Numbered from the stretch's first letter, positions 44,697 through 53,450 are shown. The stretch: DNA of 64,000 nucleotides from Mycolicibacterium baixiangningiae (GCF_016313185.1 NZ_CP066218.1:5704001-5768000), one strand, 5' to 3'. The notes: generated from the letters alone by a model not told the origin. Translations and numbers: made by a program.

Positions 44697-45150
44697 ATGG
44701 CCGACTATGACGCCCAGGCGGGCCGTGAGCCCAGGGCGCCTGCCGAGCCGTCGCAACGCCGGCGGGAATCCGACGAATCCGATTACCACGAAGGTTTGCG
44801 TGGGGTCGCAGGCATAGTCGCCGGCGCCGGCAGTGTGACCGAATTGCTCAGCGCGGTCGCTCAGTTCGCGGCGCGGGCGATTCCCGGTGTCGAGGGTGCC
44901 GGTGTGGCGTTGATCAATCCGAACGTCGGCCTGCCCACGCGAGAGCGCAGCGCGGCTACAGCGTGCGCTCGACAGCCGCGCGGTGATCGATCAGGCGATC
45001 GGCATCATTCGCAGCCGTTCGGGCGCCAGTGGTGAGGAGGCGTTCGCACGGCTGACGAAGATCAGTCAGAACGAGAACGTCAAACTCCACGTCGTGGCCG
45101 AGCGACTGGTGGACGAGGCGGTCCGGCGCGCCCGCGCGCAGAAACCCTGA
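44697..45150 (+). pseudogene. Broken GAF-ANTAR antiterminator gene (internal deletion with frameshift)
   Basis: From the ATG at 44697 the frame reads MADYDAQAGREPRAPAEP and then the start of a GAF domain (AGIVAGAGSVTELLSAVAQFAARAIPGVEGAGVALINPNVGLP). At about 44935-44950 it breaks off. In the next frame a complete ANTAR domain follows: RESAARLQRALDSRAVIDQAIGII to RARAQKP and stop at 45148-45150. The middle of the GAF domain, roughly 90-110 codons, is missing and the two parts are out of frame. ANTAR domains bind paired RNA hairpins to prevent termination; here the product would be a truncated GAF piece only. A sequencing error alone cannot explain the missing domain core. Confidence 0.8.
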
Positions 45151-45900
45151 TCAGGGCTGGAGCATGTCGGAGAGCGCCGAGACGATCACCGGGCGCGAGG
45201 TGCGGTCACCCATCAGGGCCCGGGCGACATCGGTGAGGTGCTCACCGCGACTACGGGCGTAGGTCCGGAGCAGGGTGAAGGCCTCCTCGACGGGCACGTC
45301 GAAGATCTCGCGCACGAACCCCTTCGCCTGTTCGACCACCATTCGGCTGGTCAGCGCGGAACGCAGCTGAGGCAGGACCGTCGCGGGTGTCGGCGGGTGT
45401 TCCTGCAGGATCGCGACGCACGCCACGTGGGCCAGCGCCTGGCTGACCAGAAGGTCGGCCTCATCGAGCACACCGGGGTGGGTACCGAACAGGCCGAGCG
45501 CCCCCAGCACGGTGCCCCCCGCACGCATCGGCACAGCGTGCACCGACGCAAAGCCCGCCTCGCGCGCCGCGGCCACGAACCGCGGCCAACGCTGCGCGGC
45601 CGTCGTCAGATCGGCGACCGACACCGGCTGGCCGCTGCGAAAGCAGTCCACGCAGGGCCCCTCGTCGGACTGCAGCTGAAACAGTTCCAGTGCGTGCACC
45701 TGGTCGGTGGTGGCGGCCAGCAACCGAAGGCGGTTCAGCGGATCGGCGAGCAGGAATCCGGCGGCGGCGATATCGAGCAGATCGGCACAGCGTTCGGTGA
45801 GGTCGGTCAGCAGATCCACGATGTCGAAGTCGTCGAGCAGGCTGTCAACGAGCGTCACGACGGCGTCGAGCACGCGGGTCTCGCGGGACGCATCGGTCAT
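45151..45900 (-). CDS. GAF-ANTAR RNA-binding antiterminator
   Basis: 249 residues. GAF domain at residues 20-160 (CADLLDIAAAGFLLADPLNRLRLLAATT, SDEGPCVDCFRSGQPVSVADL, VHAVPMRAGGTVLGALGLF). ANTAR domain at residues 180-240 (LRSALTSRMVVEQAKGFVREIFDVPVEEAFTLLRTYARSRGEHLTDVARALM). It senses an unknown signal and would bind dual hexaloop RNA hairpins to block termination. The last codon abuts the last codon of the broken paralog on the other strand. Confidence 0.85.
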   Translation of the reverse strand: MTDASRETRVLDAVVTLVDSLLDDFDIVDLLTDLTERCADLLDIAAAGFLLADPLNRLRLLAATTDQVHALELFQLQSDEGPCVDCFRSGQPVSVADLTTAAQRWPRFVAAAREAGFASVHAVPMRAGGTVLGALGLFGTHPGVLDEADLLVSQALAHVACVAILQEHPPTPATVLPQLRSALTSRMVVEQAKGFVREIFDVPVEEAFTLLRTYARSRGEHLTDVARALMGDRTSRPVIVSALSDMLQP

Positions 45901-45918
45901 CGTGTCCCCTCCCAGTAG

Positions 45919-46626
45919 TCAGTGGGCCTCGAGCCGCAGGCGGCGTTCGAGAATGTCTCGGGCCACGTCCGAGGCGCTGCGGCCGTCGGCGTAGGCGTGC
46001 GCGCGCAGCCGCAACAACGCCTCGGCCGGGTCAATGCCCAATTGGGCGACAAGCATGCCTGTCGCCTGGCTGACCTCGACGCGACTGAGCGCGTTGAGCT
46101 CGGCCCACGCGTCGGACCGGGGATCGTCGACCGCGGCACGCAGATCGGTGTCCAGCAGGTCGAGCAGGGGGATGCCGGCGATCTCCGCGGCGGCGATCGC
46201 GCCCGCGAGCTGCTCCCCGTGAATTTCTCCCGGCTCAGCGCGGAAGAGGTCGAGCGCGCCGACGTGTTCACCGGCGACGAGCAACGGCATCGCGAAGACG
46301 CCCCGGATGCGCAAGTCGAGCATCGCGGGCCGGTACACCGGCCAGCGCACTTCGGCAGGGTCGGCGAGGTCGACCGCCAGCACCGCGCTCCGGTGCCGGA
46401 CGGAGTCCAGGCATGGCCCCTCACCGAGGGTGAATTGCAGCTCGTCGCACTCCCGGGCCAGCGTTCCGCTCGCACCGAGGGTTCCGGTGGCGGCCCCCTC
46501 GAGGACCAGGGAGATCGCCGCTGCGTCGACGCCGAGGAGCGTCACGCAGGCCTCGCACAACCGGTCGGCCGCGGCGGTGCCGCGCTGGCCGTCCACCGCG
46601 GCGGACAGCTGTTCGTGGAAGGCCAC
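45919..46626 (-). CDS. GAF-ANTAR RNA-binding antiterminator
   Basis: 235 residues. GAF domain (LCEACVTLLGVDAAAISLVLEGAATGTLGASG, FTLGEGPCLDSVRHRSAVLAVDLA, FAMPLLVAGEHVGALDLF) and C-terminal ANTAR (LNALSRVEVSQATGMLVAQLGIDPAEALLRLRAHAYADGRSASDVARDIL). Upstream of, and probably co-transcribed with, the GAF-ANTAR gene at 45151 (18-base gap). With the broken copy this makes three related genes in 2 kb, suggesting local duplication. Confidence 0.85.
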   Translation of the reverse strand: MAFHEQLSAAVDGQRGTAAADRLCEACVTLLGVDAAAISLVLEGAATGTLGASGTLARECDELQFTLGEGPCLDSVRHRSAVLAVDLADPAEVRWPVYRPAMLDLRIRGVFAMPLLVAGEHVGALDLFRAEPGEIHGEQLAGAIAAAEIAGIPLLDLLDTDLRAAVDDPRSDAWAELNALSRVEVSQATGMLVAQLGIDPAEALLRLRAHAYADGRSASDVARDILERRLRLEAH

Positions 46627-46750
46627 TACACGCCGGACGACGGTCGGCCGGTTGGTGGCCGACCCCGGTGGCGAGGCGCTGTCATCAGTTCACCCTATCC
46701 CGATCCGAAAGCGATGCACGAACCGCTTGCAAACGGGGGTGGTGAGCGCG

Positions 46751-46779
46751 TTGACAGCACTCGGCAACAGGCGTGTACT
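46751..46779 (+). promoter_or_regulatory. Consensus-like sigma-A promoter
   Basis: ttgaca at 46751-46756 and tgtact at 46774-46779 with a 17-base spacer, a near-ideal housekeeping promoter. It points to the 54-residue gene at 46868 with an expected start of transcription near 46787. Confidence 0.6.
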
Positions 46780-46867
46780 GGAGCTCCATCATCGAAAATC
46801 GAGGCGCCCCAATGTTTGTCATTTCCGGCTCCCGGACCGACGCCACAGCCCGGGGCGGGGTGGGTCG

Positions 46868-47032
46868 ATGAGCCCCCGCAAAGCTCTCGCTCGTCTGATC
46901 GCCGCCACCGAGCGAGCCGCCAGCAGGGCCGCCGACGCTCGATGGGCGCTCGCACGGCTTCGGCGCGACAAAGCGTTCACCGATCGCAGCCGCGACAGTC
47001 GGTTGGCGCATCAGCGTCGTGTTGACGAGTGA
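46868..47032 (+). CDS. 54-residue basic helical small protein
   Basis: ATG at 46868 after ggggcggggtgggtcg. The sequence is Ala/Arg-rich and looks like a single amphipathic helix: KALARLIAATERAASRAADARWALARL, then a charged tail. No domain is recognised. The good upstream promoter (46751-46779) and the position in an otherwise empty gap support a real gene. A chance frame in GC-rich DNA cannot be excluded. Confidence 0.45.
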   Translation: MSPRKALARLIAATERAASRAADARWALARLRRDKAFTDRSRDSRLAHQRRVDE

Positions 47033-47074
47033 CTGTGCTCAGATAGCCACTGGAACAGCCCGCGATTCGGGCTT

Positions 47075-49240
47075 CTACGCCTGGACCGCCAACTCCAGGT
47101 CGCGCAGCGGCTCGTCGCCGTGTGCGCGGATCTCGACGGCGAGCAGCGCGCCGCAGCCCGGGCAGGCGTACCCGTCGGCGCGCAGACCGGGGTGCAACCG
47201 GATCTTGGGACCCAGATCCTCGGCCGCCAGCCGGGAATGGGCCGCGTAACCCTTCCAGTTCTCGTCGGCAGGAGCGATCACATTCCCGCAGTCGCAGGCG
47301 AACACCAGGGACACCCCGTCGTGCGCCAGCACGAGATGGTCGCCGACTGTGCGGGCGCCACCCATCAGGTCGAGTTGCACCACCCCGAACGTCTTGTCCT
47401 TCGCCCACAACCGCCGCCGCGCGCGTTCGCGGCTGCGGCGGGCGCTGGTCTCCTCGTAGTCGACCGCACCGTCGACCACCACAACACCGTAGAGGCGCGC
47501 AGCGCTCTCGACGGACAGGCGCCCGGCCGTGATGTCATCGAGCACCGTGTCCGGGTCGGCGTCGAGCGCATCACCCCAGCCGCCACCGCCGTGGAAGCTC
47601 CAGTCGACGACATCGCCTGCGGCGAGCTGGATTTCACCGGGTGAACCGGTGTACACGACACGCTCACCGGCCACGTCGTCGGCAGTCATCGAGCCCCCGG
47701 CGAGTGTGGCGTCGATGTCGCTGCCACGCACGATCGTGACCTGATGCGTCGAACCCGGCATGCCGCCGTGGATTCCGAGGGAGTTGGGCATCGACATGCT
47801 GTGGCCGGCCATCACGCCGTGCAGCGCGTCGGTGTCGTGGAGGACGAACGACGAGCTGACCGACAACCCGCCGTGGTGACGGCCGGCGCCCCCGCCGTCG
47901 GTGTTGGCCGACCGGTTCAGGTACAGCAGTGGGAAGACGGCCTCCTCACCCTCGACGTTGTTGAACTGCCCGGTGAGGATCTCGTTGGGCCCGCGGTAAT
48001 CGACGCCGTTGCGGTTCACGTTGGCACCGGCGCCGCCGGCGAGTACCTCGGTCATGGCGCCGCCGTAGGGTTCGCCGTACTGGTTGCGGCCGGCGATGTG
48101 GAAGACCATCAGTCCCCCGGTGGTCACCGCCCTTGCCTCACCGCGCAATTCGTCGTGAGTGCTGACCAACGTCGACAGCGCGCTGCCCGCGGTGCTCTGC
48201 ACGATGGTGGTGGCGCCGGTGGTCGATGCGCCGCACGGCGCCGGGTGCTTCGCGTTGACGATCGTGCCTTCGGGTGCGGTGACCTCGATGGCCCGCATCA
48301 CGCCGCTGTTCCACGGGATGTCGTGGGCGAGCACCGGCAGGATCGCCGAGAACACACCGCCGCGCAGGCCGGACATCGTGCAGTTGAAGAACCCGGGCAG
48401 TTGCTCTGCGGTGCGGCCGTAGTCGAACACCAGCCGGTCACCGTCCTTGCGCAGTTCGACCTCGACGCGCGCGAGCGTCGACTCGTGCCCGTTGTGGTCG
48501 AAATAGGTTCGCGCACGGCTGGTTCCGTCCGGGATCGTCAGCAACCGCTCACGCACCTGGGCTTCGGAGCGGTCGAGCATCGTCGTCATCACGCCTGTGA
48601 CGACGTCGGCGCCGTACCGGTCGACCAGGCGCAGTATGCCTTGGCGGGCATGGTTGTTCGCGGCGATCATCGCCTTGAGGTCCAGCCCGAGGTTGGCGGG
48701 CAACCGCGATGCCGCGAGGATGAGGTTCCACACATCCTGGCGGGTCGTGCCGCCCGAGATGATCTTGGTGGGCGGCAGGATCAGGCCCTCCTGGTACACC
48801 TCCCGGGCGGCCGGTGACCAGCTCGACGGCGTCATCCCACCGATGTCGAGCACGTGCGCACACGTGCCGACCCATCCGATGCGGACACCGTCGTAGAACA
48901 CCGGCTCGATCATCGTGACGTCGGGCATGTGCAACGCCCCCTTGTAGGGGTCGTTGGTGATGAACGCATCTCCCTCCTCGATGCCGACGGTGTCGGTGCA
49001 GTCGGCGATGATGTGGTTGACCACCGTCTCCATCGAACCGGAGTGGAAGAGGTTGTGCGGGCCCATCGTCACCACCTCACCTCCCGCGTTGTAGACGCCG
49101 GTGTTGCAATCGTTGGCCTCGGTCACCAGCGGTGACCCCGAGACGTTCTTCAACACCGCCGACTGCTGGGCGACGATGGCGGTCAGGCGATTTCGGACGA
49201 CCTCGTAGGTGATGACGTCCACATCGATGAGTGCGGTCAT
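47075..49240 (-). CDS. Hydantoinase B/acetone carboxylase alpha-type subunit fused to a gamma-like zinc domain
   Basis: 721 residues. The main part is HyuB/oxoprolinase: ALIDVDVITYEVVRNRLTAIVAQQSAVL, DGEAFITNDPYKGALHMPDV-like block at residues 90-110, FFNCTMSGLRGGVFSAILPVLAHDIPWNSGVMRAI, and the late GGGGWGDALDADPDTVLDDI. The last 120 residues (from RERARRRLWAKDKTFG) carry CDCGN and ACPGCGALLAVEI, resembling the small zinc subunit of acetone carboxylases. The enzyme may therefore carboxylate or hydrolyse with ATP rather than act as a plain hydantoinase. Starts 3 bases after the hyuA-type gene. Confidence 0.8.
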   Translation of the reverse strand: MTALIDVDVITYEVVRNRLTAIVAQQSAVLKNVSGSPLVTEANDCNTGVYNAGGEVVTMGPHNLFHSGSMETVVNHIIADCTDTVGIEEGDAFITNDPYKGALHMPDVTMIEPVFYDGVRIGWVGTCAHVLDIGGMTPSSWSPAAREVYQEGLILPPTKIISGGTTRQDVWNLILAASRLPANLGLDLKAMIAANNHARQGILRLVDRYGADVVTGVMTTMLDRSEAQVRERLLTIPDGTSRARTYFDHNGHESTLARVEVELRKDGDRLVFDYGRTAEQLPGFFNCTMSGLRGGVFSAILPVLAHDIPWNSGVMRAIEVTAPEGTIVNAKHPAPCGASTTGATTIVQSTAGSALSTLVSTHDELRGEARAVTTGGLMVFHIAGRNQYGEPYGGAMTEVLAGGAGANVNRNGVDYRGPNEILTGQFNNVEGEEAVFPLLYLNRSANTDGGGAGRHHGGLSVSSSFVLHDTDALHGVMAGHSMSMPNSLGIHGGMPGSTHQVTIVRGSDIDATLAGGSMTADDVAGERVVYTGSPGEIQLAAGDVVDWSFHGGGGWGDALDADPDTVLDDITAGRLSVESAARLYGVVVVDGAVDYEETSARRSRERARRRLWAKDKTFGVVQLDLMGGARTVGDHLVLAHDGVSLVFACDCGNVIAPADENWKGYAAHSRLAAEDLGPKIRLHPGLRADGYACPGCGALLAVEIRAHGDEPLRDLELAVQA

Positions 49241-49243
49241 GGG

Positions 49244-51364
49244 TCAGGCGGCTTTCTGGCTGGTGTGGATGACGGTGTTCTCCAGTTCGTCGATGACGGC
49301 GGTCTGGTCGGGCCCGACGAAGATGGTGGTGCCCGGGTGTTCGATGACGGCCGGCCCCTGCACCCGGTCCCCCGGGCGCAGGTCGGTGCCGCGTGCGACG
49401 TCGGCGAGCGTGGTCCCGTACTCGCGGCCCAGGTACACCTGACGCGACGACGGTGTGTCGCCGCCCTGACTGTTGGCACTCACGACGTGGGTGACCCGTG
49501 GCTTGTCCAGTTCCCCCTTGGCCTGCACCCGCAGGGAGACGATCTCCACACCGGCGCCGAGGAACAGCGCCTCGCTGCCGTAGAGCTCGACGAACTGCGT
49601 CTTGAAGGCCTCCATCATGCGCACGATGGAGCCGGTGCCGAGGGTTCCGGGTTCGACGGGCACCGAAAGCCCCTTGCTCTGCATCCGGAACCGCACGTCG
49701 GCGGACCGCTGGACGACGATGCGATCGGCGACCGCGCCGCTGCCCAGGAGCTCCTTGGTGACCTCGGCCTCGAGATCCTCGAAGTGCCGGGTCAGGCGTT
49801 CGGGATCGAAGGCGTCCTCGGCGCCGTCCCACGTCGCCGAGTGCATGGGGTCGGAGATCTCCGCGGAGACGTGCAGATCGCTCATCGCCGCGCCGAACGC
49901 CGAGTGCACGGTTGCGGTGGCGGGCACCAGGATCGACTGCGCGCCGAGTTCGGCGCCGAAGCGGTGGCAGTGCGCCCCGCCCGCACCCCCGTAGGCGAAG
50001 ACGACGAAATCGCGCGGGTCGTGGCCCTGTCCCACCGTGAGCGTGTCGAGCAGGTCGGCCATCCGGTGGTCGGCGATGGACTTGATGCCGTAGGCGGCTT
50101 CCTGCACGGACAGGCCGAGAGGTTTGGCGATCCTGTCGTACACGGCGCGTTCGGCGCCCTCCTTGTCGAGCCCGAAGGTCCCGCCGAGGAAGTAGGTCGG
50201 ATCGATGATGCCGAGCACCACGTCGGCGTCGGTGACCGTCGGTTCGGTGCCGCCGCGGCGGTAGCAGACCGGACCGGGCATCGAACCGGCGCTGGTCGGC
50301 CCGACGACCAGTTGGCCACCGACCACCCGGGCGATCGAACCGCCGCCGGCACCGATCGCGGTGACCTTCACCGCGGGTTTGAGCACCTGGTAGCCGTTGA
50401 CATGCTGCTGGGGTGAGATGACCGGCTCGTAGTCGGTGATCATGCCGACGTCGAACGAGGTGCCGCCCATGTCGGTGGTGAGCACATTCGGGGTGCCGAT
50501 ACGCCGGGCGAGCTGGGCACTGGCGAGCACACCGCCGGCGGGTCCGGAGGTGAGGATGGAAACCGCTGTCTCACCGGCTCTTTCGGGGGTGATGACGCCG
50601 CCGCCGGAATCGAGGATGCGCAAGGAGCCTGTGAGCCCGCGGTCGCGCAGTGAACCGTCCAGCTTGGTCATGTACCCCTGCACGGCCGGGCCGAGGTAGG
50701 CGTTGAGCGCGGTGGTGGCGGTGCGTTCGTATTCGCCCAGCACCGGCGCGAGCTCGCTGGAGATCGTCAGATAGACCTCGGGCGCCATCTCACGGATGAT
50801 CGCGGCGATGCACTGTTCGTGGCTCGGTTCACGGAACGACCACAGTAGGCAGACCGCGATCGCCTGCACACCCTCGTCGAGCAGTACCTGGACCTCGGTG
50901 CGGACCTCGTCCTCGTCGAGCGCGACGACGACCGCGCCCTTGTAGTCGACGCGTTCGGTGACCTCGCGGATCAGGGGCCGCTCCACCACTGGTGGGACCT
51001 GCGTGCGCTGGGAGTCATGCCGGATCTCGTGCAGTTCCTTACCGGCCCAGTGGCCGGTCGCCCGCTGCATGAGGATCGCGTCGCGGAAGCCGCGGGTGGT
51101 GATGATGCCGGTCTTGACGCCCTTGCGCTCGATGAGCGCGTTCGTCGCGACGGTGGTGCCGAGCCCGAAGTAGTCGACCTGCCGCAGGATCGATCCGGCA
51201 GGCAGCCCGAGTTCCTCCTCGGCCAGGGTCAGCGCGTTGTTCACCCCTTCGGAGGGGTCGTGCAGGGTGGTCGGCGTCTTGAGTAGACGCGCGGTGCCGG
51301 ACTCGTCGAGAAGGACGGCGTCGGTGAACGTGCCGCCGATGTCGATACCTACGAAATACGCCAT
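49244..51364 (-). CDS. Hydantoinase A/acetone carboxylase beta-type ATPase subunit
   Basis: 706 residues from MAYFVGIDIGGTFTDAVLLDESG; the longer frame to 51973 is antisense of the TetR gene. ASKHA-type ATP site FVGIDIGGTFTD, then RGFRDAILMQRATG, LDSGGGVITPERAGETAVSILTSGPAGGV, TTDMGGTSFDVGMI and FAYGGAGGAHCHRFGAELGA. The subunit would phosphorylate the substrate (a carbonyl or amide) for the partner encoded downstream. A divergent TetR gene and palindrome at 51436-51462 suggest substrate-induced control. Confidence 0.85.
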   Translation of the reverse strand: MAYFVGIDIGGTFTDAVLLDESGTARLLKTPTTLHDPSEGVNNALTLAEEELGLPAGSILRQVDYFGLGTTVATNALIERKGVKTGIITTRGFRDAILMQRATGHWAGKELHEIRHDSQRTQVPPVVERPLIREVTERVDYKGAVVVALDEDEVRTEVQVLLDEGVQAIAVCLLWSFREPSHEQCIAAIIREMAPEVYLTISSELAPVLGEYERTATTALNAYLGPAVQGYMTKLDGSLRDRGLTGSLRILDSGGGVITPERAGETAVSILTSGPAGGVLASAQLARRIGTPNVLTTDMGGTSFDVGMITDYEPVISPQQHVNGYQVLKPAVKVTAIGAGGGSIARVVGGQLVVGPTSAGSMPGPVCYRRGGTEPTVTDADVVLGIIDPTYFLGGTFGLDKEGAERAVYDRIAKPLGLSVQEAAYGIKSIADHRMADLLDTLTVGQGHDPRDFVVFAYGGAGGAHCHRFGAELGAQSILVPATATVHSAFGAAMSDLHVSAEISDPMHSATWDGAEDAFDPERLTRHFEDLEAEVTKELLGSGAVADRIVVQRSADVRFRMQSKGLSVPVEPGTLGTGSIVRMMEAFKTQFVELYGSEALFLGAGVEIVSLRVQAKGELDKPRVTHVVSANSQGGDTPSSRQVYLGREYGTTLADVARGTDLRPGDRVQGPAVIEHPGTTIFVGPDQTAVIDELENTVIHTSQKAA

Positions 51365-51435
51365 GGATGTCCTCTTCCGCCCGTGAGCGCGGGCCGCGGA
51401 TAAGGCGTGCCGTCGCGACGACGGACACGCAGTAC

Positions 51436-51462
51436 ACTCACTATACTGTGTGTATAGCGAGT
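51436..51462. promoter_or_regulatory. Palindromic TetR operator
   Basis: Left arm actcactatac (51436-51446) and right arm gtatagcgagt (51452-51462) are reverse complements at 10 of 11 positions around tgtgt. It lies in the 168-base gap between the hydantoinase operon and the divergent TetR gene, 72 bases from the former start and 71 from the latter, so it can control both. Confidence 0.75.
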
Positions 51463-51532
51463 TTGCGGCGCGCCTCTTTCGGTGGGGTTCCTCACACCGG
51501 GAGGTCTCTGCGCCGCTCGGTACGCTGACCCG

Positions 51533-52117
51533 GTGGCGACGCTTCGCGAGGTCCAGAAGCAACGGACGCGCGCACTGCTGCTCGAATGCGGACTGGAATC
51601 GTTCGCGACGAAGGGCTATCAGGCCACCACGATCGATGACATCGCCGCGGCCGCCGGCGCCACCCGCGCCACCTTCTATCTGCACTTCGCGTCCAAGGCA
51701 CAGCTCATGCATCAGCTGATCGACGACGTCGACGCCATCCTCACCACCGCCGACGATCCGCCGCTGGCCAAGGTCGTCGAGTCCGGCAGCTGCGACATGG
51801 TGCGCGAATGGCTGGATCGCAAATTCGATCAGTGGCCCGTCATCCGGCCCTACATGCTGGTGGCGCACCGGGCGGAAGCCGGCGACCCGGAGGTGGCGGC
51901 GGTGCTGGACCGATGGTTCGACGGCACGGTCCAGGCGATGCAGACCGGCCTGGACGACGCGGACCGGTTCCACCCCGATGCCCGACGAAGCCGGTGCCTA
52001 CTGGCGTTCGGACAGTTCGAATTCGTCTCGCGGCAGTGGTTCCGGCGTGGCTGGCTGGTCGAGCGCGAGGTCCTGCTGGAGACCCTCACCGACTCCTGGT
52101 GTCACCTGTTGACGTGA
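51533..52117 (+). CDS. TetR-family regulator of the hydantoinase-like operon
   Basis: 194 residues from the GTG at 51533 (VATLREVQKQRTRALLLECGLESFATKGYQATTIDDIAAAAGATRATFYLHFASKAQLM). The HTH is classical and the C-terminal half is ligand-binding. Divergent position and the palindrome between make self-repression and control of the carboxylase/hydantoinase genes likely; the inducer is probably that pathway's substrate. The 3' end overlaps the convergent transporter gene by 32 bases. Confidence 0.85.
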   Translation: MATLREVQKQRTRALLLECGLESFATKGYQATTIDDIAAAAGATRATFYLHFASKAQLMHQLIDDVDAILTTADDPPLAKVVESGSCDMVREWLDRKFDQWPVIRPYMLVAHRAEAGDPEVAAVLDRWFDGTVQAMQTGLDDADRFHPDARRSRCLLAFGQFEFVSRQWFRRGWLVEREVLLETLTDSWCHLLT

Positions 52118-53366
52118 CGAGCACCTGATCCGGCGTCACGTCGGCCTCGTCGTCGCCGAAGGGCACGTGTCCGCGGGTGAGGATGAACATCGACAGTGCC
52201 GCCAGCGTGGCGGCGCCGAACATCACCACACCCATCGGCACCGCGCTGCCCTCACCGAGAAGGCCGACCAGAGGTGGGGTGACCGCACCCATGCCGTACT
52301 GCAGGAAGCCCAGTACCGCTGAACCCGTCCCCGCCGCCTGCGGCACCTCGGTGATGGCCAATGCGGTGGCGTTGGCATAGACGAATCCGATGCAGCCCAT
52401 GAAACAGGCCATCAACGCGATGGTGGCCCAAGGGATCACGTGACCGACGGTGACGTTGAGGGCCATCAACGCGGTCGCCACCAGCAGTGCGATGACGCCA
52501 CCCATCAGCACTCGGCGTGGCGATATGGTCCGCACCAGGCGCGCGGAGATCAGGCTGCCGGCGCCGACGGCCAGCGCACACGATCCGAACGTCACCGAAT
52601 ACGCCGCGGGTGAGAACCCGAGGATGTTCTGCACGACGAAGGGCGATGCCGCGATATAGCCGAACATGGCGGCCGCCGAGAACGCCATGACCAGCGTGTA
52701 GCCGAGGTAGTAACGATTGCTCAGCACTCCGCGCGCGCTGGCGCCCAGGGCCTTGAGCCCTCCCGGCCGTCGATGCTCTTCGGGCAGGGATTCCTTGACG
52801 GCGAGCACCACTCCCAGCAGCGTCAACAGGTTGAGCACTGCCAACGCGAAGAACACGGCGCGCCAGCCCAGCCCGGTGACGATGACGCCGCCGAGGATCG
52901 GGGCGGTGATGGGCGCCAGGACGCCGATCAGCATCATCACCGCGAAGAGCCGCGCCGCGCGGGCGCCGCGGGAGCGGTCGGCGATGACGGCGCGCGAGAT
53001 CACCACACCGGCCGCACCACAGAACCCCTGCGCGAATCGCAAGGCGATCAGCAGCCCGATGGACGGCGCCAGCGCGCACGCCACGCTGACGGCGACACAG
53101 GCGACGGTGCCGATGATCAGCGGGCGCCGCCGGCCGTAGCGGTCCGACAGTGTCCCGATGACCAGCTGCCCCACCGCCAGCCCGATCAGGAACGTGGTCA
53201 GCGACAGCTGGATCGTCGACGGCGAGGTGCCGAAGTCCGTCGCCATCTCCGGGAACGCCGAGAGGTACATGTCGATGGAGAACGGCGTCACCGCGTTGAG
53301 CAGGGCGAGAACGGCGATCAGCACCGCCGACGGGGCCGATACGACCGTCGGGACCTTCTGAGTCAT
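52086..53366 (-). CDS. MFS drug exporter, Bcr/CflA subfamily
   Basis: 426 residues from the ATG at 53366. Twelve membrane segments. The MFS signature SDRYGRRRPLIIGT lies between helices 2 and 3, and the family's DMYLSAFPEMATDFGTSPSTIQLSLTTFLIGLAVGQLVIGTLSDR is intact. Bcr/CflA proteins export bicyclomycin, chloramphenicol, sulfonamides or dipeptides; substrate here unknown. Divergent from a MarR regulator over an A/T-rich operator-like gap. Confidence 0.9.
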   Translation of the reverse strand: MTQKVPTVVSAPSAVLIAVLALLNAVTPFSIDMYLSAFPEMATDFGTSPSTIQLSLTTFLIGLAVGQLVIGTLSDRYGRRRPLIIGTVACVAVSVACALAPSIGLLIALRFAQGFCGAAGVVISRAVIADRSRGARAARLFAVMMLIGVLAPITAPILGGVIVTGLGWRAVFFALAVLNLLTLLGVVLAVKESLPEEHRRPGGLKALGASARGVLSNRYYLGYTLVMAFSAAAMFGYIAASPFVVQNILGFSPAAYSVTFGSCALAVGAGSLISARLVRTISPRRVLMGGVIALLVATALMALNVTVGHVIPWATIALMACFMGCIGFVYANATALAITEVPQAAGTGSAVLGFLQYGMGAVTPPLVGLLGEGSAVPMGVVMFGAATLAALSMFILTRGHVPFGDDEADVTPDQVLVTSTGDTRSR

Positions 53367-53413
53367 GCTTCCTTTCAGCGTGTGGCGGGCAGCTGCGACA
53401 CTACCTATGAAAG

Positions 53414-53437
53414 CATACGTATTTTTTAATATGTGTG
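53414..53437. promoter_or_regulatory. A/T-rich imperfect palindrome, probable MarR operator
   Basis: Arms catacgtatt (53414-53423) and aatatgtgtg (53428-53437) match at 8 of 10 positions as an inverted repeat around tttt. It sits in the 84-base gap between the exporter and the MarR gene, in one of the most A/T-rich spots of the window, as expected for a shared promoter. Confidence 0.65.
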
Positions 53438-53450
53438 TCAAAATACCCAT

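Noticed and set aside
51365..51973. N-terminal extension of the hydantoinase A-type gene
   Set aside because: It overlaps the divergent TetR gene and palindrome; the protein's conserved start is MAYFVGIDIGGTFTD.
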